From Bradyrhizobium lablabi (lineage in GTDB: Bacteria > Pseudomonadota > Alphaproteobacteria > Rhizobiales > Xanthobacteraceae): DNA of 64,000 nucleotides. The translations under genes and the position numbers were made by a program. The notes under the pieces are model-generated. The model was not told where the DNA came from. It searched no databases and was given only the letters and a program-made list of their open reading frames with translations. The stretch is taken from positions 1,426,001-1,490,000 of the forward strand of contig NZ_LT670844.1 in NCBI RefSeq assembly GCF_900141755.1, in the 5' to 3' direction. Shown here piece after piece: positions 41,399 to 50,324 of the stretch (within the stretch, counting starts at the first letter, position 1; each line of letters starts with the position of its first letter).

Positions 41399-41772
41399 TT
41401 TTGCTCTCCGCCCGCAGACGGCGGCCGCTTGGTGCGCGGCGGCTTTGGCGCGCCGCCCTCAGGCCCCGCGACATTGCCGTGGACCTGGTGCAGGAGCGCC
41501 TTGATCTCGTTCAATTGCCCTTCGATCGATTGCAGCCGCTCAGCCATAGAGACCATCTGCGCCCGGCTCGGCATATTCATGGTCAGGAGGTATTTCTCCA
41601 TCATCTCGCCGAGCTGCTTTTGCGCGCCCGCCGAAACCCCGCCGACCTGATTCATCGCCTTGCTGAATTGCGGCGATTCCATCGCTTTATTGGCAAACGC
41701 GTTGAACCCCTTCTCCATCTCGCCGATCATGGTTTGCCAGATCGCGACGGGATCATTGCCCTTGTCTGCCAT
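41395..41772 (-). CDS. PhaE-like small subunit of the PHA synthase
   Basis: 125 residues: helical, with NDPVAIWQTMIGEMEKGFNA, then a Met-rich middle (LGEMMEKYLLTMNMPSRAQM) and a proline/lysine-rich tail. The middle resembles the PhaE/phasin-like region that contacts PhaC, but the protein is only about a third of classic PhaE length. Stop and phaC start overlap (ATGA). ATG at 41772 is chosen because it gives the natural start MADKGNDPV; the open frame goes to 41829. Role as PhaC partner rests on context. Confidence 0.78.
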   Translation of the reverse strand: MADKGNDPVAIWQTMIGEMEKGFNAFANKAMESPQFSKAMNQVGGVSAGAQKQLGEMMEKYLLTMNMPSRAQMVSMAERLQSIEGQLNEIKALLHQVHGNVAGPEGGAPKPPRTKRPPSAGGEQK

Positions 41773-41906
41773 GGCGTCCTCCAGCGTGGTGACGGCGGTT
41801 TTGGCTCCGCCTGTTTTTGGCCATACCACACCGTTGCGGAAGGGCGGTCAACCTCGCAGGCCTCGATTTGTCGGGCCCCAAAAACCTTCTGCGGCGCGAA
41901 AAACCA

Positions 41907-41927
41907 TGCCATAGAGTCCTCATGGCA
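41907..41927. promoter_or_regulatory. Inverted repeat between divergent PhaE-like and hydrolase genes
   Basis: TGCCAT-N9-ATGGCA has perfect 6-bp arms and lies in the 190-bp gap from which both genes are transcribed. It is a candidate operator; no regulator is adjacent. Confidence 0.35.
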
Positions 41928-41962
41928 ATACCGTCCGAGGGACCAGCCAAGGGAATAGTCAG

Positions 41963-42883
41963 GTGAATTCGTCAGCCCATCAGCCGCCGCAGCTCGCCCG
42001 CGCCAACGGCATCGATATTTGTTACGAGATTTTCGGCGACGCCCACGCAGAACCGTTGCTGCTGATCATGGGGTTAGGGGCCCAGATGATCCATTGGGAC
42101 GACGACTTCTGCGCACAACTCGCCGCGCGCGGGTTTCGCGTGATCCGCTTCGACAATCGCGACATCGGCAAGTCCAGCAAGCTAAGTGGCGGCAAGCGCC
42201 TGACCCCGCTGGAACTGTTAAAACTGCGGTTCCTGAAGATTCCAGTTGCCGCGCCCTACAGACTGCTCGACATGGCGAAGGATGTGACGGGATTGATGGA
42301 TGTGCTCGGCATAAAGTCGGCGCATCTGGTCGGCGCCTCGATGGGCGGCATGATCGCCCAGGAGGTCGCGATCTCGTTTCCCGAACGTGTTCGTTCGCTG
42401 ACTTCGATCATGTCGACAACAGGCAATCCAAAAGTACCGCCGCCGACCCGCGAGGCGGCCGCGGTGCTGATGGCGCCGCCGCCGGCCACGCACGACGAAT
42501 ACATCGCGCGCTTCGCGCAGACCTGGAAGGTGCTGCGGGTCGGCAGCTTTCCGCAAGACGAAGCGCTCGATCGCTCCCGCGCCGAACGCACCTTTGAGCG
42601 CGGACTTAATCCCGCCGGCGTCGGGCGGCAGGTCCGCGCCATCCTCGCCTCCGGCAGCCGCAAGGAACGGCTGGCATCGGTCAAAGCGCCGACACTGGTC
42701 ATTCACGGCACCGTCGATCCCCTGGTGCGCCCCGAAGGCGGCAAGGACACCGCGGCATCGATTCCCGGCGCGAAGCTATTGATGATCGAAGGCATGGGCC
42801 ACGCGCTGCCGATCCCGATGTGGCCGCAGATCATCGACGCGATCGATAAGCATGCGCATGGCGCGGCGGCGAAGGCGGCGTGA
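41963..42883 (+). CDS. Alpha/beta hydrolase (esterase-like)
   Basis: 306 residues with LLLIMGLGAQMIHWDDDF at the oxyanion strand, RFDNRDIGKSS, nucleophile elbow GASMGGMIAQ, Asp in HGTVDPLV and His in MGHALP. This is the classical alpha/beta-hydrolase arrangement of esterases and lactonases. No signal peptide. The start is GTG at 41963. It is divergent from the PHA synthase operon, so hydrolysis of a PHA-related or other ester is possible; substrate unknown. Confidence 0.88.
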   Translation: MNSSAHQPPQLARANGIDICYEIFGDAHAEPLLLIMGLGAQMIHWDDDFCAQLAARGFRVIRFDNRDIGKSSKLSGGKRLTPLELLKLRFLKIPVAAPYRLLDMAKDVTGLMDVLGIKSAHLVGASMGGMIAQEVAISFPERVRSLTSIMSTTGNPKVPPPTREAAAVLMAPPPATHDEYIARFAQTWKVLRVGSFPQDEALDRSRAERTFERGLNPAGVGRQVRAILASGSRKERLASVKAPTLVIHGTVDPLVRPEGGKDTAASIPGAKLLMIEGMGHALPIPMWPQIIDAIDKHAHGAAAKAA

Positions 42884-42902
42884 ACGACGCAGAAAAAGTA
42901 TC

Positions 42903-43025
42903 CGTCGTCCCGGCCTTGAGCCGGGACCCATAACCCCAAAAGTTAGTGTTGCAAAAAGCTGGGGCCACGGCTGTGTATGACAACAGCCGGTCGTGGTTAT
43001 GGGTCCCCGCCTTCGCGGGGACGAC
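42903..43025. repeat. Palindromic intergenic repeat, family D
   Basis: CGTCGTCCCGGCCTTGAGCC at the left and GGGTCCCCGCCTTCGCGGGG at the right, with GGGACCCATAACC/GGTTATGGGTCCC arms. It separates the convergent hydrolase and CYP102 genes. Confidence 0.8.
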
Positions 43026-43041
43026 TCGTTGAGCGATAGCG

Positions 43042-46000
43042 CTATCCGCCCGCCCAAACGTCCAGCACGTAGCGATTTTGCGTACCCATATCTTCGATCC
43101 AGCGGTGGCCCGCATCCGCATCCGCGCCCTTGCGTTCGCGATAGATCGCAACCAGCGCTGCCTTGACGTCCGGCTCCATCTTGCCGCCGTCGCCACAGAC
43201 ATAGATGATCGCGCCGTTGTCGATCAGGCTCCAGACCCGGCCCTTTTGCGCCTTGACCAGGTCCTGCACATAGGTCTTCGGACCCTCGCCGCGCGAGAAC
43301 GCGGTGTGCAATTCGGTGATGCCGTCAAACGCAAACGCTTTCAATTCGTCCGCATAGAGAAAATCCTGATCGGGATGACGGCAGCCGAAGAACAGCATCG
43401 CAGGTCCAAGGTTTTTGCCATCTGCCTTCATCGCGGCGCGCTCCTGCAGAAAACCGCGGAACGGCGCGAGGCCCGTGCCGGGGCCGATCATGATGATCGG
43501 CGCCGCGGGATCGTCGGGCAGGCGGAAGCCGGCCTTGGTTTCGCGCAACGTCGCGTGGATGGTCTCGCTTGCCCTGCGGCCGGCGAGATAGTTCGAGCAG
43601 ATGCCCTTGTAGATGCCGCGGCCGGAACTGGCGGGGCCCTCGACCACGGCGACGGTGACGCTGCAGCGCGAGGGATCGCCCGACGGCGAGGACGAGATTG
43701 AGTAATAGCGCGGCGCCAACAGCGACAGCATTTCCAGATAGGCATGGAACGGCAATTCGCAGGCCGGATGTTCCTCCAGAAGATCGAACACCGACTTACG
43801 TTTTGAAAGAATGTCTGAGCGATAGAGCTCGCTCGAGGCGACGTCGTCGCCGACATAGGCCAACAGTTTCGGTTGTGTCATGGGGCAGCGCGTGTGCTCC
43901 GACATGATCTGGATCTGCTTGCGGGTCGCGACCTGCTGCAGTTCGACGAACTCCGACAATAGGCGCCCGACCGACACCGCGTCGCCGACCGGCAATTGCG
44001 CGCGGCGGCCTTCGGCGAGCTGAAGCCTGATCTGATCGGCCGGCAGAAATCCGAAGCGGCGTGCCACGGAATCCACCAGCGCCGGATCGTTGCGCGGCAC
44101 CACGCTCAGATGGTCGCCGACCCGGTAAGTGACATCAGGCGGCAATTGCACCTCGATATGCCGGGTCGAGCGATCGGAAGCGTTGGCGCCCGCCTTGCTC
44201 TGCAATTCGCTGTTGACCAGGACTTTCATCGGCGAGACGCCGCCGAGCGCGACGATGGCGTTGACGGCGGATGGCGCGACCGGCTCGATTCTGTAAAGCG
44301 GCTCGTCGTTGGCGCTGCGGGTAAAATTCGTGTCGACGCCGAACCCCTTCACCGCCTGAGGGGCGGCCTTGGCAAACCACTCCTCGAATTGTCCGTCGAG
44401 ATCGCTGCGGGCGTCGCCCTCGCCCCGCGCATAGACGCTGCGCCCGCCATGCGCGGCCAGTTGCTCGTCGATCAGGCGCGGGATCGACTGATAGGTCGCG
44501 GCCCAATCGCTGTTGCCGCAGCCGAACACGACATAGCGCAGTTTTGCAAAGGCATCCTTCGGCATATCGCCGGTGAGCCATCTGACAAATTGCGTGGCGT
44601 TGTCCGGCGGCGCGCCGTTATATGACGCGCAGAAGATCAGCACGCCGCCCTGCTCCGGCAACTTGCCGACATAGTCATCCAGCGCCGCGAGTTTTGTGGC
44701 AAAGCCGTTGACCTCGGCGAGATCGGCGACGCGGGTTGCAAGCTCTTCCGCGGTGCCGAGGTTCGATCCGTAGAGCACCAGCAGCGGGGTGTTGTGGCCC
44801 GGCCGCGTCCGCGCCCGCGGCGCCGCGGCGCCGGTGGATGCAGCCGCCGTCGTCGTACTGCGGCCGGCATAAGCGCCGCGTTCCTTGTCGGTGCGCGGAC
44901 GCACCTTGATCTTGAATCCATCAGGCTTGATGGTCAGCGTTTCCTTCAGATGCATCTGATAGCGATTAACGTCGATCAGCCTGAAACGCTGCAGGATCAT
45001 GCCGATCGCAAGCGCCGCCTCATGCATCGCGAAGCCGCGGCCGATGCAGGCACGCTGGCCGTTGCCGAACGGCTTCCAGGCGTTGACCGGACGCTTGGCT
45101 TCCGCCTCCTTGCTGAAATTTTCCGGATCGAACGCGTCGGGATTGGGCCCCCACACGCTGGGGTCACGATGCAGCGCCAGCACCAGCACCGTGATAAACG
45201 TGTTCTTCTTGAGCTTGTATTTTCCGCCGATGGTCTCGTCCTTGAGCGGCGCGATGCCATAGGCCGGCGCCGGCGGCCACAGCCGCAACGCCTCTTTCAA
45301 AATCTGGGTGATGTAGGTGAGTTGCGTCACCTGCTGGTAGGTCGGTCTTGCCCCGAGATCGGGCCCGAGCACCCGGTCGACCTCCTCGTAGGCTTTCCTG
45401 AGAATGTCGGGATGTTTTAGAAGCGCATAGAGCGTGCAGGACAATAGCCCGCTGGTGGTCTCGTGCCCTGCGATCAGGAACGTGTTGATCTGGTAGCGGA
45501 TGTTGACGTCGTCGAGCTGCTCGCCGGTTGAACGGTCGACACCGGTCATCATGGCGGCGAGCATGTCCTTCTTGCCTTCCGCGGCGTCCGCGTTCTTGCG
45601 GCGCTCGGCGACGATCTCGTCGACCATCTTGTTCATGAACTCGACGTCGGCGGCGAGATCGCGCCGCCGTTTCTGCATCCACCAATTTTCCAACGGAAGC
45701 CCGCGGATCATCATGATGGTTTCGAGCGAGCGCACCAGCGAGGCGACGAAGGGGTGATAATCGCGCCGGTAGAACGAATTGAAACGGTAGTCGAAACCGC
45801 AGAGCCCGATGGTGTCGAGCGTCAGCGCGGTCATGTCGTGGACGACGTCGATCTCGTCGTCGGCGTTGAGCCGCTCCCATTTCTTCACCAATTGCTCGGC
45901 GATATCGACCATGCTCGGGTGATAGGACTGCATGGCGCGGTTGCCGAACGGCTGCAGCAGGGTGTTATGCGCCTTGCTCCAGTTCGGCTCTGAAGTGTCG

Positions 46001-46281
46001 GCGGTGAACAGGCCGTCGCCGCCGACCGCGCGGACCCGGCGCAATGGGCCCCGCACGGCCTTGTCGAAGCGCTTTTCATCAGAGAGCTCGTCGACGAGAT
46101 CGTGGCCGGAGACGATGACCAGCGGCGCGCCCATCATGTCGAGCCAGAAGATCGGGCCCAGCTCTTTCGCCAGCCGGGCCAGGTTTTGCACCGGCGCGCT
46201 CGAGTCCAGCGACAGCATGTTGCCGACGACAGGTTTTGTCGGCGGCTGCGGGATCGGACTCAGTCGGTTGGTCGACGCCAT
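43042..46281 (-). CDS. Self-sufficient cytochrome P450-reductase fusion (CYP102, P450-BM3 type)
   Basis: 1079 residues. P450 domain (1 to about 465) with I-helix AGHETTSG (271-278), ExxR in KEALRLWP, and haem loop FGNGQRACIG with Cys412. A linker leads to an FMN flavodoxin domain (about 496-650) and an FAD/NADPH reductase domain (about 690-1079) with RYYSISSSPSG and GPGTGLAPFRG. Phe92 matches the BM3 Phe87 position. The BM3 carboxylate anchors Arg47 and Tyr51 are replaced by Ala52 and Ile56. It oxidises fatty acid-like chains using NADPH in one polypeptide. It lies downstream of an epoxide hydrolase and a WS/DGAT gene on the same strand. Confidence 0.96.
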   Translation of the reverse strand: MASTNRLSPIPQPPTKPVVGNMLSLDSSAPVQNLARLAKELGPIFWLDMMGAPLVIVSGHDLVDELSDEKRFDKAVRGPLRRVRAVGGDGLFTADTSEPNWSKAHNTLLQPFGNRAMQSYHPSMVDIAEQLVKKWERLNADDEIDVVHDMTALTLDTIGLCGFDYRFNSFYRRDYHPFVASLVRSLETIMMIRGLPLENWWMQKRRRDLAADVEFMNKMVDEIVAERRKNADAAEGKKDMLAAMMTGVDRSTGEQLDDVNIRYQINTFLIAGHETTSGLLSCTLYALLKHPDILRKAYEEVDRVLGPDLGARPTYQQVTQLTYITQILKEALRLWPPAPAYGIAPLKDETIGGKYKLKKNTFITVLVLALHRDPSVWGPNPDAFDPENFSKEAEAKRPVNAWKPFGNGQRACIGRGFAMHEAALAIGMILQRFRLIDVNRYQMHLKETLTIKPDGFKIKVRPRTDKERGAYAGRSTTTAAASTGAAAPRARTRPGHNTPLLVLYGSNLGTAEELATRVADLAEVNGFATKLAALDDYVGKLPEQGGVLIFCASYNGAPPDNATQFVRWLTGDMPKDAFAKLRYVVFGCGNSDWAATYQSIPRLIDEQLAAHGGRSVYARGEGDARSDLDGQFEEWFAKAAPQAVKGFGVDTNFTRSANDEPLYRIEPVAPSAVNAIVALGGVSPMKVLVNSELQSKAGANASDRSTRHIEVQLPPDVTYRVGDHLSVVPRNDPALVDSVARRFGFLPADQIRLQLAEGRRAQLPVGDAVSVGRLLSEFVELQQVATRKQIQIMSEHTRCPMTQPKLLAYVGDDVASSELYRSDILSKRKSVFDLLEEHPACELPFHAYLEMLSLLAPRYYSISSSPSGDPSRCSVTVAVVEGPASSGRGIYKGICSNYLAGRRASETIHATLRETKAGFRLPDDPAAPIIMIGPGTGLAPFRGFLQERAAMKADGKNLGPAMLFFGCRHPDQDFLYADELKAFAFDGITELHTAFSRGEGPKTYVQDLVKAQKGRVWSLIDNGAIIYVCGDGGKMEPDVKAALVAIYRERKGADADAGHRWIEDMGTQNRYVLDVWAGG

Positions 46282-46309
46282 TGCGAAATTGTCTCCTGCC
46301 TCATCAACC

Positions 46310-46454
46310 CGTCATTGCGAGGAGCCCTTGCGACGAAGCAATCCACTCTTCGTCATTCCGGGACGGTCTGAAGGACCAGACCCGGAATCTCGAGATTCTC
46401 CGATGTGCAATTGCACATCGTAGTTCGATGCTTCGCATCGCCCCGGAATGACGG
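46310..46454. repeat. Palindromic intergenic repeat, family C with nested hairpin
   Basis: CGTCATTGCGAGGAGCCCTT starts the element, which continues with GTCATTCCGGGACGGTC and ends CCCCGGAATGACGG, so the CATTCCGGG/CCCGGAATG arms nest inside. It fills most of the gap between the epoxide hydrolase and CYP102 genes. Confidence 0.75.
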
Positions 46455-46490
46455 CTAGGATCGATTCGCTCGCAACGACGACGCAGCACC

Positions 46491-47486
46491 TTAGCCGAAC
46501 CGCTTTCTGCGCCATTCGATCAGCTTGCCGCTGACCTCGTCCGGCTTTTCCTGCTGGGTCCAGTGGCCGCTGTTGCGCACCAGATATTTTTCCAGATCGG
46601 GGATCAGTTTCTCCATGCCGTCGGCCGCGGACGGCGGCAGCACGCGATCGTTCTCGGCCATGATCATCAGCGATGGCACCCGCACGGTATGATCGAGGCC
46701 CTCCGCGCGCCGCCAGTTGCGCGACATGTTGCGGTACCAGTTGATGCCGCCGGTAAATCCGGATTTTGTGAAGGTATCGACGAAGATTTTCTTCTCTTCC
46801 GGCGAAAGGATCGGCGTGCGCGGATCGTGCCTGGCGTCGTAGTTCGCAATCATCTGCGGAAACGCGAGGTTTAACCTCGGCGAGGCGCCGACGCCTGCGA
46901 CCGGCTCCTCCGCCGGTGTCGACTCGGCCTGCGGGACCGGTTTCCGCATGAAGGCGTCAAAGGTCTGCTCGACCCGGCCGTTGAATATCTTGTCGACGCT
47001 ATGCGCGGGATCCTGGAACTGCACGATGTACATGTGCTCGCCGAACCGCTTGCGCAGCAATTCGATCGGATCGGCCCAGGCGCGGTTGGTATGCGGGGTG
47101 TTGATGCCGACCACGCCGGCGACGCGGTCGATATGCCGCAGCGGCATCTGCCAGACGACAAAGCCGCCCCAGTCGTGGCCGACGAAGATCGCTTTATCGA
47201 TCTTGAGATGGTCGAGCAGGCCAACGAGATCGCCGGTCAGATGCTCGATGTCGTAGTCCTCGACCGGTTCGGGCCGGTCGGTCGCCCCGTAGCCGCGCTG
47301 ATCGGGTGCGATCACCCGAACGCCGGCTTCGCTGAGAGCCTTGATCTGGTGCCGCCACGAAAACGCGATTTCCGGCCAGCCATGGCAGAGGATGACCGGC
47401 GGCGTGTCGGTTTTCGGGCCGGCCTCGTAATAGCCCATGCGAATGCCATTGGTCTCGGCGAATTGCAGCGGCGGCATTTCAATCAT
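46491..47486 (-). CDS. Soluble epoxide hydrolase (alpha/beta hydrolase)
   Basis: 331 residues with oxyanion motif CHGWPE, nucleophile Asp in GHDWGG, acid in MAENDRVLPP and catalytic His in NSGHWTQQEKP. The two cap-domain tyrosines fit NWYRNMSRNW and nearby. It opens epoxides to diols. ATG at 47486 is preceded by GGAG; the open frame to 47498 starts with GTG and is less likely. It lies between WS/DGAT and CYP102 on the same strand; a P450 that epoxidises unsaturated acyl chains would give its substrate. Confidence 0.92.
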   Translation of the reverse strand: MIEMPPLQFAETNGIRMGYYEAGPKTDTPPVILCHGWPEIAFSWRHQIKALSEAGVRVIAPDQRGYGATDRPEPVEDYDIEHLTGDLVGLLDHLKIDKAIFVGHDWGGFVVWQMPLRHIDRVAGVVGINTPHTNRAWADPIELLRKRFGEHMYIVQFQDPAHSVDKIFNGRVEQTFDAFMRKPVPQAESTPAEEPVAGVGASPRLNLAFPQMIANYDARHDPRTPILSPEEKKIFVDTFTKSGFTGGINWYRNMSRNWRRAEGLDHTVRVPSLMIMAENDRVLPPSAADGMEKLIPDLEKYLVRNSGHWTQQEKPDEVSGKLIEWRRKRFG

Positions 47487-47519
47487 GGTCGACTCCACTT
47501 TTAGTTCGCGGACCGAGTT

Positions 47520-49070
47520 CTAGCTCGCCACACTCTTGAGATCGGCGGCCGGCGGCGCGAACGCGGCCTCAAGCGCGGCGAACTCATCCGGCAGCATGTC
47601 GCAGAGCACCTGCACATGCGGAATGATGTTGGCGCCCGAGATAAAACCGAAATCGAGCTGATCGCGATAGCTCTGCACGGTGATATTGAGCGCGAGCCCA
47701 TGGGTCGAGATCGACACCGGAAAGATGTGCAGCAATTCCGCCCCCGCCGCATACAGCGTCTGGCGCGGCCCCGGCACGTTGGACACCGTGATATTCGCGG
47801 CCGGCGGCAGCACGTCGGAGAGATTCGAGCGGCTATAAAGCAGCGCGAGAATTTGCACCAGGATCGGCGCGCCCAGCATCGACACGTTTGATATCTGCGG
47901 CATCAGGGCCCGCAAGGGATGCGACATCTCCTTGGATTTTGACGACTGCGCGATGATCGCCTCGAGCCGCGCCTTGGGATCCTCGATGTTGGACGCAATC
48001 GAGCAGATCATGCCGAACACCTGGTTGTTGGCGTCGGTATTGCCCTCTTCGCGCAGCGAGATCGGCACCGCGGCGGTCATCGATTTGGTCGGCAGCGCGC
48101 CCTGCTCCTTCAGATAGCGCCGGACCACGCCGCTCGAAATCGCCAGCACCACGTCGTTGAGCTTGCCGCCGGCCGCTTTCGCCACTGCCTTGGCCCGCGA
48201 CAGCGGGATCGACACTCCGGCAAAGCTGCGTTCTGAGGAGATCGATTTGTTGAGGATGGTCGAGGGCGACACCATGCTGGCGAGGCTGTCGCGCGATTTC
48301 GGATCCGTGATCTTGCCAACCATCTCGGAGACGCTCTTGAACATCGTCGGGATGTTGCCGGCAAACTTCACCGCACTTTCGATCTGGAACATGGCGTTGT
48401 CGAACAGGATCGAACCGAGATCGCTTTTTCCGGAGCGCGGCAGGTCGATGCCCTTGGCGGCGGCCGAGGCATCGAACGGCTGGGTCCAGAGCAGCTGATA
48501 GGAATCGACGAGATTGGCGGCGATGTCGCGCGGCTCCTGCCCGACCTTGGCCCGCGCCGTCTGCGGTTCGATTTTCCTTGGGATCGGCGTGACATCGTAG
48601 ATCATGTTGGTCAGCGCGGCGCCTGCGCCGCCGTCGATGCAGGCGTGATGCATCTTGGAGTAAAGCCCGATCTCATTGTCCTTCATGCCCTCGAACACGT
48701 AGAATTCCCACAGCGGACGGGCGCGATTGAGAAGTTTGGCGTGCATCCAGCCGACGATGCGCTCAAGTGTGGCGCGATCGTACGGCGCCGGCAGGCTGCC
48801 GCGAAAAATGTGGCGGTCGATATCGAACTGGTCGTCCTCGACCCAGGAAGGATGATCGATGTCGAGCGGCGCTTTTTCCAAGCGGGCTTTGAGGATCGGC
48901 GCGACGTGCAGCCGCGAGGCGATCATCGCCTTGAACTCCTCGAAGAAGGAGCCCTGGTAATCCCCAGGCAGGCGGAAGATCGCCATGCTCCCGACATGCA
49001 TCGGCATTTCCGGCGTCTCCAGATACAGAAACGACGCGTCCATCGACGACAGCTTCTTGGCGTCACCCAT
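47520..49070 (-). CDS. Wax ester synthase/acyl-CoA:diacylglycerol acyltransferase (WS/DGAT)
   Basis: 516 residues with the catalytic HHxxxDG motif at 141-147 (HHACIDG), the N-terminal LSSMDASFLYLET and C-terminal NITVSNVPGPRQTLYAAG motifs of this family. It esterifies acyl-CoA to fatty alcohols or diacylglycerol, making neutral storage lipid at the membrane/granule surface. ATG at 49070 follows GGGAGGAAA. It sits 33 bp before the epoxide hydrolase gene and 80 bp after the lipase-like gene, as part of a co-directional lipid cluster. Confidence 0.95.
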   Translation of the reverse strand: MGDAKKLSSMDASFLYLETPEMPMHVGSMAIFRLPGDYQGSFFEEFKAMIASRLHVAPILKARLEKAPLDIDHPSWVEDDQFDIDRHIFRGSLPAPYDRATLERIVGWMHAKLLNRARPLWEFYVFEGMKDNEIGLYSKMHHACIDGGAGAALTNMIYDVTPIPRKIEPQTARAKVGQEPRDIAANLVDSYQLLWTQPFDASAAAKGIDLPRSGKSDLGSILFDNAMFQIESAVKFAGNIPTMFKSVSEMVGKITDPKSRDSLASMVSPSTILNKSISSERSFAGVSIPLSRAKAVAKAAGGKLNDVVLAISSGVVRRYLKEQGALPTKSMTAAVPISLREEGNTDANNQVFGMICSIASNIEDPKARLEAIIAQSSKSKEMSHPLRALMPQISNVSMLGAPILVQILALLYSRSNLSDVLPPAANITVSNVPGPRQTLYAAGAELLHIFPVSISTHGLALNITVQSYRDQLDFGFISGANIIPHVQVLCDMLPDEFAALEAAFAPPAADLKSVAS

Positions 49071-49150
49071 GTTTTTTCCTCCCGAAGAGATCACGCGGCG
49101 CCTTGCTGGCACTTCTTAATGATCAGGCCGTCCCCGTTCGGGGACTTTGG

Positions 49151-49951
49151 TCATGATTGTGCATTTTCCGGAGGTGCATATGCAATGGCAAAGGGCCCGG
49201 ATCGGTCAAATTGCCTGAATTCGCCCTCCGCCTGGGCCAAACGATCCGCCACCGCCCACAAAGCGGCCGGATTGACACCGAGCCCGACATGGCTCGCAAG
49301 GTGCACCTCAATGTTTTCCGCCGTTTCGGAGGGCCGCAGCAGGCAGGTTTTCCAATTCACGACGCCGTCGGTGCGCGAGTGGATCGACGTCGTTGGAACC
49401 GGCAGATCGCCGGCGATCGCGAGCCGAAGCGCGGAATTTTCCTCGACCACTTCCCCTGACAGCGCCTCGTAGAGCCGCGTCGCGTTGGTCGCCCGCACGT
49501 CGTTGGCAAACGGGCTTCCCAGCGTCACGACATAGCGCACCATGGAAGGTTCCTGCAGCGCCAGGTCGCGCGCATAGATGCCGCCGAGACTCCATCCGAC
49601 GATGCTGACCTTGCGGCCGGTCGAAGAATGAATCTCGGCAAGCCTCTCCCGCAGCGCAGCGCGCATGCGCGAAAAGCCGCCGATGTTGCGGCCCATCTTC
49701 CAGGCGTAGCTGTCGTATCCGAGCTCCTTCAGATATCGCCGCATCGGCGCCATCGACAGATCGCTGGCGAGGAACCCGGGTAACGTCAGCACCGGATGAC
49801 CATCGCCCCTCGGCGCGCGCATCAAGAGCGGCGAAAAAAATACGCTGGCGTTGAATTCGAAGATCCCCCTTGCTTCGGCCAGCAGCAGCGCGAGGCCGGG
49901 CGGACGAAGCCGCTCGGTCTCCTTCTTCTCGCCTCCGTCAAGCGGCGCCAT
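49151..49951 (-). CDS. Alpha/beta hydrolase, lipase-like (paralogue of the gene at 36586)
   Basis: 266 residues. RGDGHPVLTLPGFLASD, nucleophile elbow VGWSLGGIYARD, LGSPFA and SRTDGV parallel the copy at 36586-37356, and the C-terminus has AVADRLAQAEG in both. No secretion signal. The ATG at 49951 shares one base with the stop of the small DUF6489 gene upstream (TAATG), so they are coupled. It is followed by the WS/DGAT gene. A role as a lipase or thioesterase in neutral-lipid turnover is plausible, unproven. Confidence 0.86.
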   Translation of the reverse strand: MAPLDGGEKKETERLRPPGLALLLAEARGIFEFNASVFFSPLLMRAPRGDGHPVLTLPGFLASDLSMAPMRRYLKELGYDSYAWKMGRNIGGFSRMRAALRERLAEIHSSTGRKVSIVGWSLGGIYARDLALQEPSMVRYVVTLGSPFANDVRATNATRLYEALSGEVVEENSALRLAIAGDLPVPTTSIHSRTDGVVNWKTCLLRPSETAENIEVHLASHVGLGVNPAALWAVADRLAQAEGEFRQFDRSGPFAIAYAPPENAQS

Positions 49952-50214
49952 TATTTCTTGTCGCCGGATTTTCTGTCGCGCGAACCGCCCAGCCCCGCCA
50001 TGGTTACGAACATGTCCTGGAACCGCTCGGCGATTTTCGGATCGAAGGTGAACCAGCTCTGTATCAGCGCCTCCGGCGAGACCTTTTCGATATTGCTCAT
50101 CATCTGTTTCTGGAGATTTTCCATCACGGCGGTCTGCATCGGCTGCACATCCGGAAGTCCCATGAATTGCCGGGCTTCGAGAGGCGTGCAATCTATTTCG
50201 ACGTTTATCTTCAT
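49951..50214 (-). CDS. DUF6489-family small protein
   Basis: 87 residues beginning MKINVEIDCTPLEARQFMGLPDV, the conserved N-terminus of DUF6489 proteins, followed by a helical stretch (QTAVMENLQKQMMSNIEKVS) and a charged tail. No enzymatic residues are apparent, and no membrane segment. It is coupled to the lipase-like gene by a TAATG overlap and opens the lipid cluster, so it may be an accessory or granule-associated factor; the function is unknown. Confidence 0.85.
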   Translation of the reverse strand: MKINVEIDCTPLEARQFMGLPDVQPMQTAVMENLQKQMMSNIEKVSPEALIQSWFTFDPKIAERFQDMFVTMAGLGGSRDRKSGDKK

Positions 50215-50324
50215 CTCCGGCTCCTGATTTGACGGCCGGTCATAGTATCGTCACGACAGGCCATGCGAAGCAAGCGATCTGACCGGAGGAGGCGCTGGCC
50301 CGCGCCGCCATTCGGCGGATATGG

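Noticed and set aside
49130..49145. GTCCCCG-TT-CGGGGAC hairpin as terminator after the lipase-like gene
   Set aside because: The loop is only two bases and no T-run follows in the direction of transcription.
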